Below, piece after piece: positions 25,544 to 34,400 of a stretch of 64,000 nt of DNA. Within the stretch, counting starts at the first letter, position 1. Each line of letters begins with the position of its first letter. The DNA comes from an uncultured Bacteroidales bacterium (GTDB lineage: Bacteria > Bacteroidota > Bacteroidia > Bacteroidales > FEN-979), in contig CAJBYO010000029.1 in NCBI GenBank assembly GCA_903959905.1, forward strand, positions 62,001 through 126,000. Direction: 5' to 3'. Made by a program: the position numbers and the translations under genes. Below the pieces are notes generated by a model. That model did not search any database. It had not been told where the DNA came from and saw nothing but the letters and a program-made list of their open reading frames with translations.

Positions 25544-25786
25544 ATGAAACAGTACATCATTCTTATCTGTGGACTTTTATTAATGAATCTTCTTCTTTCC
25601 ACTGCGATGAAAGGACAGTCTGGTGTCGGGGAAATTCCTTATGGAAATTCCAAGGCGGCCGGAAGTTATATTTCAGTGAACGGTGTGAAAATTTATTATG
25701 AGATATACGGCGAAGGTCCTGCCCTTGTTTTGATTCATGGCAATGGGGGGAATATTGCCTACATAAAACCCCATAAGGCGAAATAA
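25544..25786 (+). pseudogene. Truncated alpha/beta hydrolase, N-terminal fragment
   Basis: An 80-codon fragment with a signal peptide (MKQYIILICGLLLMNLLLST). It then has the opening of a secreted alpha/beta hydrolase: YISVNGVKIYYEIYGEGPAL and VLIHGNGG, the oxyanion-hole strand. Just after HGNGG the similarity ends and a stop follows nine codons later. The nucleophile elbow, acid and catalytic histidine are absent, so it cannot be an active hydrolase. A 3' deletion is inferred. Confidence 0.75.
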
Positions 25787-25844
25787 GCGTCAATAAAAAC
25801 AACAAATACAGTAATCAATAACCATAATCACTAAAAGTTCCATT

Positions 25845-26231
25845 ATGACAAATATAGATATAGTAAAGCTGGCATACTCCAATTTTGCCACAGGCAATGT
25901 GCCTGGTGTTCTCGACTTATTTGATCCGGCAATTGAATGGCACGAATGCAAAGGAATGCCATTTGTGAATGGCGACGGTATTTACATAGGCCATGCAGCG
26001 GTGGTAACAAACGTTTTCATGAACCTGCCAGTGTATTTTGATGGATTCAATATTGCAGTATCTGAAATATTCGGAACTGACGATAAAGTTGTGATGGTTG
26101 GCTATTACCAGGGACTGAATAAAGCCACCGGCCATCAGTTTAAAGCGAATGCAACGCACGTTTGGACAGTTAACAACGGAAAGCTGGTCCATTTTTTCCA
26201 GGCGGTGGATACAGTTGCTATTATCAGGTAA
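25845..26231 (+). CDS. SnoaL-like / NTF2-fold protein
   Basis: A 128-residue single-domain protein of the SnoaL/ketosteroid isomerase-like fold. The N-terminal helix VKLAYSNFATGNVPGVLDLF, the strand IEWHEC, then GHAAVVTNVF and a C-terminal sheet with THVWTVNNGKLVHFFQAVDT are typical. Members bind or isomerise small hydrophobic molecules and many have no assigned reaction. It sits between a truncated hydrolase and a small membrane protein in an AT-rich stretch. Confidence 0.75.
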   Translation: MTNIDIVKLAYSNFATGNVPGVLDLFDPAIEWHECKGMPFVNGDGIYIGHAAVVTNVFMNLPVYFDGFNIAVSEIFGTDDKVVMVGYYQGLNKATGHQFKANATHVWTVNNGKLVHFFQAVDTVAIIR

Positions 26232-26258
26232 ATGAGGACAATTTGAAGGTAAGTTAAA

Positions 26259-26711
26259 ATGGAAAATTCAATTTTAAACAGAAAACAATCTGACAAATTG
26301 ATATTTCTGGGTATTTTGTTGTTCTTCCTCGGCTTGATAATCGGTCTGTTGGCCCCTGTGTTTGCGAATCCAAGACTAGGCGTATCAAGCCATATCGAAG
26401 GTGTATTAAATGGAATTTTCTTAATTGTCCTGGGATTGATCTGGCATAAGGTAGAACTGTCTGATACATGGCTGAAGATTACTTTTTTGCTGGCGTTGTA
26501 TGGGACTTTTGCAAATTGGTTCGGGATGCTTATAGCAGCAGTTTTTAATGCAGGAAAAATGTTGGGAATAGTTGCGAATGGAAAAGAAGGCCCCTGGATT
26601 GCAGAGGGGATTGTTGCTTTTTTACTTATCACCTTATCCATTGCAATGTTGATAATATGTATATCTGTATTAGTAGGGTTGAACAGACATTCAAAACTGG
26701 AAGACCGATAG
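26259..26711 (+). CDS. Small membrane protein resembling hydroxylaminobenzene mutase/styrene oxide isomerase
   Basis: A 150-residue protein with four hydrophobic segments (about 15-37, 50-62, 70-92 and 112-140). The block NPRLGVSSHIEGVLNGIFLI after TM1 resembles the conserved NPR(M/L)...SxHxxGVxNG region of hydroxylaminobenzene mutase and styrene oxide isomerase proteins, including the histidine in that motif. Assignment is from recalled family motifs, so function is tentative. The gene follows the SnoaL-like gene by 27 bp. Confidence 0.5.
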   Translation: MENSILNRKQSDKLIFLGILLFFLGLIIGLLAPVFANPRLGVSSHIEGVLNGIFLIVLGLIWHKVELSDTWLKITFLLALYGTFANWFGMLIAAVFNAGKMLGIVANGKEGPWIAEGIVAFLLITLSIAMLIICISVLVGLNRHSKLEDR

Positions 26712-26750
26712 AAAAAATAAATAAAAGAGGTTGTGACCTTTATACTTAAA

Positions 26751-27433
26751 ATGAAAAAATATATAATATTCTTTTTTACTTTGATGCCAATCAGAAGGAT
26801 TCAGCCATAGCCTATTCAAAAAAAGCCATTGCCGCTGTTCAAAATTCTGCTTTTGCAACGATGGTTATCAAACCCGCAAAACTGCTAACGGATATTTACA
26901 GGAATGTCAATGTTGACAGTGCTTTTAAATATTCGGAGATGTACCGAACTGCAAAAGACAGTTTATTCAGTACCAAAGCAATTCAGCAAACCCAGCTGAT
27001 GACATTTGAAGAAGAGGCCCGTAAGCAGGAATTAGGTGTTGTCACAGCAAAAGATGAAGATCAACGTAAACAGAATATTCAATATGCTTTGCTGGCGCTT
27101 GGCATCATTACCTTCATCATACTTTTTTTAGTACTCAGCCGAAGCTTCATCGCCAATACAAAACTCATTGAGTTTTTTGGTGTGATCGCATTGCTGATTG
27201 TATTTGAATTCCTCAACTTATTGCTGCATCCTTTGCTGGAAAAAATAACGCACCACACCCCTGTGTTCATGTTGTTTGCACTGGTATGTATTGCGTCGTT
27301 ACTGGTGCCTATGCATCATAGAATTGAGAAATGGGCAACCCGTAAACTGGTTGAAAAAAACAAGCAGGTGAGGCTGGCTGCCGCTAAGAAAACGATTGAA
27401 GAGTTGGAAAAGACAAATAACCAACCTGCTTAG
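26751..27433 (+). pseudogene. Remnant of a TPR-type sensor membrane protein
   Basis: An ATG at 26751 opens MKKYIIFFFTL, a signal-like start, but that frame stops after 19 codons. A different frame then reads YFDANQKDSAIAYSKKAIAA, the end of a TPR repeat, and runs open to 27433. The open part has a coiled stretch (EEEARKQELGV), three hydrophobic segments (about 27085-27300) and a C-terminal coiled coil. The layout matches the tail of Bacteroidota TPR signalling proteins but the N-terminal TPR array is missing. An internal deletion with frameshift is inferred. If translated, an ATG at 26861 would give a 190-residue product. Confidence 0.65.
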
Positions 27434-27507
27434 CGAATGGTGTTTCCCTGATTATGCGGTTGTTAAATGACTGTATGTTATTGCTGAGGGATGTTCGTTA
27501 AAATTAT

Positions 27508-28149
27508 TTAATAGAGTATATGCGACCGCTTCAGGTTCCAGGTTTGATAGCCGTTGATGGTGTCGTTGATTTCTTGCTTGATCAAGCCAAAATTGTCGGC
27601 AAACCAGAGGTAGGTGTCATACGAAAACTCGTGCTGATACTGCAGGCTGGCAGTTATCTGCATTTTTGTGATCTTGAAATATTTTGTGCCTGAGATGGTT
27701 ATGCTGTCAAATTTATCAATGACTTTTGCTCCGTTAAAACTGTAATTCACCGGTTGGCCATAAAGGAAAACAGGCTGTCCGAGCTGGCCATATTCGCCAC
27801 CGCCGTTCAGTTTAATATGATTCCCCATGAAATAGTAATTAAAGGCAATATTGCCGGTCACATCAAGCAGGTTCATTTGATAAAATTCAATGCGTGATAC
27901 TACCCCTCCCGGGCATCCGTGCGGACAAGGAATAGTATTAAAACCACGTGTGGTATCCGTTACAGTTACGCTGTCAACCTGGTTGTTCTGATTTTCGTAA
28001 ATCCAGTATGAACCGGGTTTAAAAACATATTTTGTCGCCAGGGACGTACTGACATAGGTGGTATAATAGGAAATTTCCTGGTTGTCGTTTTTGCACCCGC
28101 TGACGATGATCAATGCCAGGATTGCTATTGAAACCGTGCGATTTTTCAT
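27508..28149 (-). CDS. Hypothetical lipoprotein
   Basis: A 213-residue protein with a lipoprotein signal (IAILALIIVSGC). The rest is beta-rich: YVFKPGSYWIYEN, DSVTVTDTTRGF and a Cys pair in PCPHGCPGG. It ends in WFADNFGLIKQEINDTINGY. Function is not recognised. It is the last gene of a leftward run of small exported proteins and overlaps the preceding stop by ATGA. Confidence 0.7.
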   Translation of the reverse strand: MKNRTVSIAILALIIVSGCKNDNQEISYYTTYVSTSLATKYVFKPGSYWIYENQNNQVDSVTVTDTTRGFNTIPCPHGCPGGVVSRIEFYQMNLLDVTGNIAFNYYFMGNHIKLNGGGEYGQLGQPVFLYGQPVNYSFNGAKVIDKFDSITISGTKYFKITKMQITASLQYQHEFSYDTYLWFADNFGLIKQEINDTINGYQTWNLKRSHILY

Positions 28150-28625
28150 TTTTGGTTTGGTTTATAACGGAAATATTCAAATCGTACCTTTTCCGAGTTG
28201 AATGACTTATGGATTGAATCATACTGATAATCAATATGACAGTCATGCTGGTGTTCACAGCCATTTGAAAAAGTGACGAATATAAATTCGGCTGTTGTTT
28301 TGTCAACCCAGCCAAACAGGTTGATGTAAACCAACGACTTGCGTGCTTTCTGAATTTTTAAGCCAGCCTCCGGTGAAACAAGCCTGATGTGCGTGTTCTC
28401 AATGGATTCCGGCAATTCAATATCCGGAAAATCATCAGGTTGCCCGTAAACATGTTTCCCGAAATACAAGGTGTCAAAACTGGTTTTGTGTTTATCGTTA
28501 ACAGCCTTGATATACGATGCAATAGCTTGTGCATAAACTTGTTTCAGGTCTGTTTTTGTCGGAAAATCAGGGGATTGCCCGTAAACCAGCAGCGGAAGCA
28601 TGAACAGTATGATGAATCGGTGCAT
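28146..28625 (-). CDS. Hypothetical secreted protein
   Basis: A 159-residue protein with a signal peptide (MHRFIILFMLPLLVYGQ). It has a conserved-looking core, FPDIELPESIENTHIRLVSP and LVYINLFGWVDKTTAEFIFV, and a Cys/His pair in NGCEHQHDCHIDY that could bind a metal or form a disulfide. No function is recognised. It overlaps the downstream lipoprotein gene by 4 bp. Confidence 0.68.
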   Translation of the reverse strand: MHRFIILFMLPLLVYGQSPDFPTKTDLKQVYAQAIASYIKAVNDKHKTSFDTLYFGKHVYGQPDDFPDIELPESIENTHIRLVSPEAGLKIQKARKSLVYINLFGWVDKTTAEFIFVTFSNGCEHQHDCHIDYQYDSIHKSFNSEKVRFEYFRYKPNQK

Positions 28626-28666
28626 TTTTTCGCGTTTATCATTTAGTTTGATGTGCCTGAACTTTT

Positions 28667-29188
28667 TCAGAGCAAATGTAGTGCCGGATCATTTTCATCA
28701 ATGCATCTGATGCAATTGAAGCAGGCGGCATCACTGGCCTGCACGTCGGTATATTCATCCTTTTTGAACATGATGATAAACAGTCCATCCATGTTTCCGG
28801 CAGTCGACGATAACCTGTATTTGTATAATCCGTTTGCAAGGCCGGTCAGATCTTGTTGATATTGTGACGGGATATAGGCAGGCCAGTTATTCAGATAGTG
28901 ATCAAAATGAACGATTTGCTGACCTTCCCTGTTGAAAATTGTAAAGCTGAGACTATCTATGCTTTCATGGTCACCGTAACGCTTTATGCGAAACTGGTCG
29001 TTGATGCCATCATTATTTGGCGTAATGATATTTTCAAGTTCAATGGTGTCATTCCCAAGCACTTTGTAATGAGAATTATCACAAATCAGGCATAAATCAT
29101 CACTTAATTTGTAGGGAACCTGTGTGCTTTTTTTAGAACATCCGGTTAGAAAAAGTGCAATGAGTAATAAAAACGCTATTTGTTTCAT
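28667..29188 (-). CDS. Lipoprotein with gliding-motility-type (T9SS type B) C-terminal domain
   Basis: A 173-residue protein with a lipobox (LFLTGC) after a short signal. The ENIITPNNDGINDQFRI block and GLANGLYKYRL...NMDGLFIIMF are hallmarks of the gliding motility-associated C-terminal (CHU_C, T9SS type B) domain. Here the domain forms almost the whole mature protein, and about 30 extra residues with three cysteines follow it. Normally this domain is a tail on a much larger protein, so this is either a stand-alone domain or a reduced relic. Its start overlaps the stop of the tiny gene upstream (ATGA). Confidence 0.7.
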   Translation of the reverse strand: MKQIAFLLLIALFLTGCSKKSTQVPYKLSDDLCLICDNSHYKVLGNDTIELENIITPNNDGINDQFRIKRYGDHESIDSLSFTIFNREGQQIVHFDHYLNNWPAYIPSQYQQDLTGLANGLYKYRLSSTAGNMDGLFIIMFKKDEYTDVQASDAACFNCIRCIDENDPALHLL

Positions 29189-29322
29189 AATAGCCTATTG
29201 GAATGTTGGTAAAAGATACCGTTGTAGTTTCCTGCAATCTTCTCTGAAAGATCTTCCGGACTGTTTTTTTCGCAAGCCGAAATGACCATGGAAATTGCGA
29301 ATAACAGGATCATTTTTTTCAT
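29185..29322 (-). CDS. Very small predicted lipoprotein (45 residues)
   Basis: The product begins MKKMILLFAISMVISACEKN, a lipoprotein signal with lipobox ISAC, and ends EKIAGNYNGIFYQHSNRLL. Its stop overlaps the next gene's start as ATGA, and its start lies 12 bp after the preceding stop, so it fits the operon. The ending, shortly after the AGNYNG that often opens lipocalin-like lipoproteins, suggests a truncated gene. Translation is not proven. Confidence 0.5.
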   Translation of the reverse strand: MKKMILLFAISMVISACEKNSPEDLSEKIAGNYNGIFYQHSNRLL

Positions 29323-29334
29323 GCTTCAGGAGAA

Positions 29335-30018
29335 TTATTGTTTCCCATAGGTTGAATTGTATTGCCTGATGAGATCCCGCAGATGGTAAAAATCAGCCGG
29401 TTGATCGCGCAGTGCTTTAACGAACGCCGGATTGTCGCGGATGAGCGGAAAAAACACGTTCTGAAACTTCTTTTCTCCCGTGGGAACATCGATCAGTTTG
29501 CCATCGGGCAGCTTCCGGATAAAATAACGGATGTCATAATATTCCTCATCGGTTTTACGATCTCCGGTGGCCATGCTGCTGATCATTCCGGGGTTTACGA
29601 TCTGGTCGGAAAGCCCTTTGTCAGAATAATTGTAAATATGCCCATACAGTGTGATGCGGCCATCTTCCAGGGTGGTAAGAAATACCTGCCGGTCATCAGG
29701 CGGGATGCTTTGAATGGTGTAGGATATACCATTCCTGTAAAATGATTTAATCTTGCCATCATCCGCCGTAAAATTCGGAATTGTCGGGAAATCACCGATT
29801 ATTTTCAGTTTGACCTTTTGGTCTTCCCTGATGAAAAAAATCATGGAAGCACGCTCATGATAGATCAACCCGCGAACTGTGTCATTGGCAACTGTAACGA
29901 GGTACCCTTTCCTGTACTTCAGAATCTGGCCTTTCTGAACCGTAACCACTGAATCCTGGGAGAATGAAACAAGATTCGACAGCAACAGGAAGCAAAATAC
30001 AATAGGAATACGATTCAT
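29335..30018 (-). CDS. Hypothetical secreted protein
   Basis: A 227-residue protein with a signal peptide (MNRIPIVFCFLLLSNLVSFS). The mature part is beta-rich: GYLVTVANDTVRGLIYHERA, LTTLEDGRITLYGHIYN, then a C-terminal helical region with REDQKVKLKI and DLIRQYNSTYGKQ. KLPDGKLIDVPTGEKKFQ is a feature of uncharacterised Bacteroidota exported proteins. Function is unknown. It lies within the leftward small-protein run. Confidence 0.68.
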   Translation of the reverse strand: MNRIPIVFCFLLLSNLVSFSQDSVVTVQKGQILKYRKGYLVTVANDTVRGLIYHERASMIFFIREDQKVKLKIIGDFPTIPNFTADDGKIKSFYRNGISYTIQSIPPDDRQVFLTTLEDGRITLYGHIYNYSDKGLSDQIVNPGMISSMATGDRKTDEEYYDIRYFIRKLPDGKLIDVPTGEKKFQNVFFPLIRDNPAFVKALRDQPADFYHLRDLIRQYNSTYGKQ

Positions 30019-30035
30019 GTTGGAAGAGGTGTGTT

Positions 30036-30482
30036 TCAGTGTTTTTTCATTTTCGGCACTGTGCCAAAGATGACCGGCAGATTAAACGGAGAACTGACGG
30101 CAATTCCTCTCACCTTCGCGGGTCTCCATGTTGGCATTTTAGCTATGACTGCCAGGGCAACAGAGTCCAGTGTCGGGTTAAGCCCCCGTAAAATCCGCGG
30201 ACATTTGATGTTTCCTTTTTCATCAACGATAAAGGTCGTAAAAACTTTCCCACTCACCGAATCGGCTGGCCAGTATGGGGGGAATTTCATATTCTCTTTG
30301 AAGAAAACAGTTCGTGCGTCCTCTCCCCCGGGAAACGAAGGCATCTCCTCAAATGACCACCGGCCAATCTCATGCATCCCGGGGTCGGGATTAAACTGAT
30401 GCCACAGAGAATCACATTGACCAGCGGCATTAACGGAGAGGATACAAAAAAAAAGGAGTATTAATCTGTAGATCAGTTTCAT
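30036..30482 (-). CDS. Secreted TonB C-terminal-domain-like protein
   Basis: A 148-residue protein with a signal peptide (MKLIYRLILLFFCILSVNAA). The mature region PSFPGGEDARTVFFKENMKF, then GKVFTTFIVDEKGNI and AVIAKMPTWRPAKVRGIAVS, is the TonB C-terminal fold found in many small Bacteroidota proteins. It lacks the N-terminal TM anchor and Pro-rich rod of a true TonB, so it is a periplasmic stand-alone domain rather than an energy transducer. The ATG at 30482 opens the signal; an upstream in-frame ATG gives a poorer N-terminus. Confidence 0.75.
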   Translation of the reverse strand: MKLIYRLILLFFCILSVNAAGQCDSLWHQFNPDPGMHEIGRWSFEEMPSFPGGEDARTVFFKENMKFPPYWPADSVSGKVFTTFIVDEKGNIKCPRILRGLNPTLDSVALAVIAKMPTWRPAKVRGIAVSSPFNLPVIFGTVPKMKKH

Positions 30483-30544
30483 TGGATTAGCGTGGCTTAA
30501 CGATGGACACATGCCGGTTCATAGTTTATATTTTACGCTGGAAT

Positions 30545-31165
30545 TCAAGTCTTTCTGCATGTAAATTCAGACCATAATTTATCCAGGCTAAGCCAGACAG
30601 GATGGGATAGCGGTTTGGGGGATAATTCGTAGAAAATGAACGTCCTTTTCTCACCCAAACAGGATTTCACATGAACCTTGCAGTTAAGAACGATCGGCTT
30701 TTGCTGCATGTAATCTGTCATGGTAATCGTCCCGAAATATGTTTTTATATCACCGGTATCTTTCCGGGCTTCCCTGAATGATGTCGCAACCGGGATGATT
30801 TTTTCAACGGGGATTTTACTCCCGTTAGCAGCAATTAATCCTGTATAATAGGCTTTCAAGTTGCTGTTTAGAATTTCGGAATCTACATTAACCTCTCCCT
30901 CCAGGTACCACAGAAATCCGTAGGTCCAATACTCATCGCTGGTTGCTTTTGACCAGCCTGGAGAGAAACGAATATCTTCGATTCCCGTATATAGAATCTG
31001 AGGCGCAAAACTGATGGGAATCGAAAATCGCTCAATGGCCCAGCCTTCCGGCGTCGGGAGGGAATAGGGGGCCTCCCAGGTATGTCCATCAAATTCAGGT
31101 TGTATTTCTTGTCCATAGATTGCAACGGAATATCCAAGGAGTAAGAGGATCGCAAAAGTCTTCAC
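30545..31165 (-). CDS. Hypothetical secreted protein
   Basis: A 206-residue protein with a signal peptide (MKTFAILLLLGYSVAIYGQ). Notable stretches are FDGHTWEAPYSLPTPEGWAI, YWTYGFLWYLEGE and FGTITMTDYMQQKPIVLNCK. No function is recognised. It is the first gene of the leftward cluster and is preceded by a -7 element at 31201-31208. Confidence 0.68.
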   Translation of the reverse strand: MKTFAILLLLGYSVAIYGQEIQPEFDGHTWEAPYSLPTPEGWAIERFSIPISFAPQILYTGIEDIRFSPGWSKATSDEYWTYGFLWYLEGEVNVDSEILNSNLKAYYTGLIAANGSKIPVEKIIPVATSFREARKDTGDIKTYFGTITMTDYMQQKPIVLNCKVHVKSCLGEKRTFIFYELSPKPLSHPVWLSLDKLWSEFTCRKT

Positions 31166-31200
31166 GGTTTTAATATTTGGATTGCTGGAATTTAGGTCAT

Positions 31201-31208
31201 CAAAAGTA
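31201..31208 (-). promoter_or_regulatory. -7 element (TACTTTTG) for the small exported-protein cluster
   Basis: TACTTTTG on the minus strand, 35 bp upstream of the first ATG of the leftward run ending at 27508. It fits TAnnTTTG. Confidence 0.45.
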
Positions 31209-31357
31209 CGAATTCCGGCAATACTGCTTGCCGGATAGGTTTGTTACCGAAAGATAATTGTTGGTGAAATATCTCAGTGGAAATGAGTAGAACAGATATT
31301 ATGGTCTGAGAAATTATCTTAACTTTATTAACAAGTAGATTCTATCATTAAATCTGT

Positions 31358-31365
31358 TATATTTG
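31358..31365 (+). promoter_or_regulatory. -7 element (TATATTTG) for the histidine kinase operon
   Basis: TATATTTG lies 89 bp upstream of the kinase ATG in an AT-rich divergent region (31209-31454) that otherwise shows no gene. Confidence 0.4.
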
Positions 31366-31454
31366 AAAATCAAAAAGTCTGAAAAACAAAAAGAACTGAC
31401 TTGTTTAACTGGACACAAATAAAAAGTCTCATGGATTAAATACGGGAACTAAAC

Positions 31455-34400
31455 ATGAGTGATTCTAAGGATAAAAACGCATTTGGCAAATTGAAAAAAA
31501 GGGCAGAAATTCTGGTGAGAAGTAACCCTTCAAATTCAATTATTGCATCGTCCGACGTGGATAATGCCAAGGTTTTGCATGAGTTGGAAGTCTCCCGTAC
31601 GGAACTGGAACTACAGAATGAAGAACTTCGTCAGGCACTAAAGGAGGCCCAGGTTGCCAATAACAGGTACGCTGAATTGTACGATCATTCTCCCATCGGA
31701 TTTATAACACTGACCTCCGAAGGCAGGATACTGGATTTGAATTTGCCCGCAGCAAAGCTGTTTGGGAAGGAACAAGCCAAATTACGGAACAGCCAGTTTG
31801 GTTTTTTTCTTGCAGAGGATCATAGAGAAAACTTTATTCACTTCCTTGAGCATATATTCAACAGTAATACCAGCCAAAACAGTGATTTCATGTTGTCTGT
31901 CAGCAAGGGCAGTTTTCCCAGGTTTATTAATCTGAGCGGTATCCGAAACGGAAATGCTGAACAGTGCAGGGTTGTAATGCATGATATAACCGATAGAAAG
32001 CAGGCGCATCAAAAGCTTGCAGACAGCGAACAACGGTTCCGCAGTTACTTTGAGCTGCCCTTCACCGGCCGGGCCATTACTTCCCCCGGCAAAGGCTGGA
32101 TTGAGGTGAATCAGGCTCTTTGCGATATGCTTGGATATACTAAACCAGAGTTGATAAGGACAAATTGGGCTGATTTAACCCATCCTGATGATCTGGAAGC
32201 AGATCTTTTGCAATTCAACCGGGTTGTGTCAAACCAAATAGATGGATATTCGCTTTGCAAGCGCTTTATCCATAAAGACGGTCATCCGGTTTATACCAAT
32301 GTTGCCGTGCAATGCGTGAGGCATCCTGATCTGCAGGTTGACTATTGCGTTGCCATCATCCTTGATATCTCGGAACTTGAAAAGACAGAACAAACCCTGA
32401 ACATGCAAAAAAAGCAATACCGGGACCTGTTTGAGAATTCTTTGCTGGGGATACTTGTTATTGACCGGGAAGGAACTTTTCGGATGGTCAATCCAACCGC
32501 AGCAAACAAGTTTGGAATGACACAAGATGAGGTAGCCGGAAAATCTATCCATGATCTAATCGGTCAGGAGAAAGCACAGGAATATATTGAGTTTAACCGC
32601 ACCCTGATGGATTCCGGGGGGCAACGGGAATACGAGGATTCGTTCCTGATGAACGGTGTGGAAAGGACATTTCTCATATTTGACAAGGCCCTGGATAATG
32701 AGAATGGGAGTTGTGATACGATGCTGAGCACATCCATCGATATCACCGAGCGAAAAGTAATCCAGGAACATCTGATAAAGAGCGAGAAAAATCTTTCTGA
32801 AACGGAACGCATCGGAAAAACAGGAAGCTGGGATTATGATGTTGCGACAGATACGGCGAACTGGTCGGAAAATATGTTCCGGATCTTTGATGTTGATCCG
32901 GAGATGCCCAAAGAGTTGGTGTTTAAACATTTTGTTGAAAATTTAGTTCATCCGGATGACAGGGTGCATGTTCTGTCTGTTTTTGCAGATGCGATTAGCG
33001 GAAAACGGCCGTATGATCTTGAATACCGGGTAGTTAATAAGAATGGAATTGTCAGCATTATTCATGCGGTTGCAAATACAGTACGTGATGAAAAGGGCCA
33101 TGCAACCCGCTTGATCGGGAAAGTTGAAGATATTACTGAGCCTAAACGACTCGAAAACGTTTATAATTTTCTTATAACAAAGGGCTATCCCGGCTCAGAT
33201 GAGAATTTCTTTGAATCCCTGGCGAAATATCTTTCTGATATACTGGGTGCCGAATACATTTGCATTGATAAACTTGAAGGTGAAGGGCTGACAGCGCAGA
33301 CCGTTGCAGTGTATAACGAGGGGAAATTTGATGTTAATGTATCCTACACACTTAAACAAACCCCATGTGGGGAAGTGGTTGGAAAAACCATTTGTTCATT
33401 TCCTGAAAATGTGTGCCAGCTCTTTCCTTATGATGAAGCACTTCAGGAATTAAAAGCACAGAGTTATATTGGCACTACCTTGTGGAGTTTTGACGGGAGA
33501 CCCATCGGACTGATCGCAGTTATCGGGCAAAAACCGATGAATAATGTCGTTTTTGCGGAAGAGGTATTGAAAATAGTCGCTATCCGGTCAGCCGGTGAAT
33601 TAGAACGGATCCAGGTGGCAGATGAATTAAGGCTGGCCAAGGAAAAGGCCGAAGAAAATGAAGCCAGGTTGAAAATGGCCCAGGAAGTAAGCAAATCTGG
33701 TTCATGGGAATGGGATATTTTGAAAAACGCTTTTTACTGGTCGGATGAATTTCTGAAGCTGTTTGGATTGCCGGAAAATACGGTCGCAGGATTTGAAGCC
33801 TGGACAAAGGCACTGCATCCTGACGACGTTGAAATTGCATCAAGGAGGATTCAGGAGGCAATTGAAAACCGTACTCCCTTGTTGAACGACTACCGGATTA
33901 TCCTTCCCGGTTATGAACACCGGTGGATAAGGTCAACCGGGCAAACTACATACGTAAACGACACTCCGGTAAGAATGATTGTAATGTGTATGGATATCAC
34001 CAATCAGAAGATGGTAGAAACCGAAATCCGCAATCTTAATGAAAACCTTGAAATGCTTATTGCAGAGCGAACACACAAGCTTGAAGAAATAAATAAGGAA
34101 CTTACTTTTCATATTAATGAAGTTGAACAATTCACCTATATTGCCTCGCATGACCTCCAGGAACCTTTACGCACGCTGATCAATTATACCGACCTGCTTC
34201 ACAAAGATTATGGTGGAAAACCGGACGAGGAATTGGAAAAATATCTGAACTTCATTTCAGGCTCGGCTTACCGGATGAAATCGTTGGTAACAGGATTGCT
34301 TGAATACTCAATATTGGGTAAGGAGAGTGTGATGACACTGGTTGATTGCAATAAGATTGTTCACGAAGTCCTTCTTGACTTGTCAGACTCCATTGTTGTG

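Noticed and set aside
30036..30482. TonB energy transducer
   Set aside because: Only the C-terminal fold is present after a cleavable signal; there is no TM anchor, Pro-rich rod, ExbB or ExbD.
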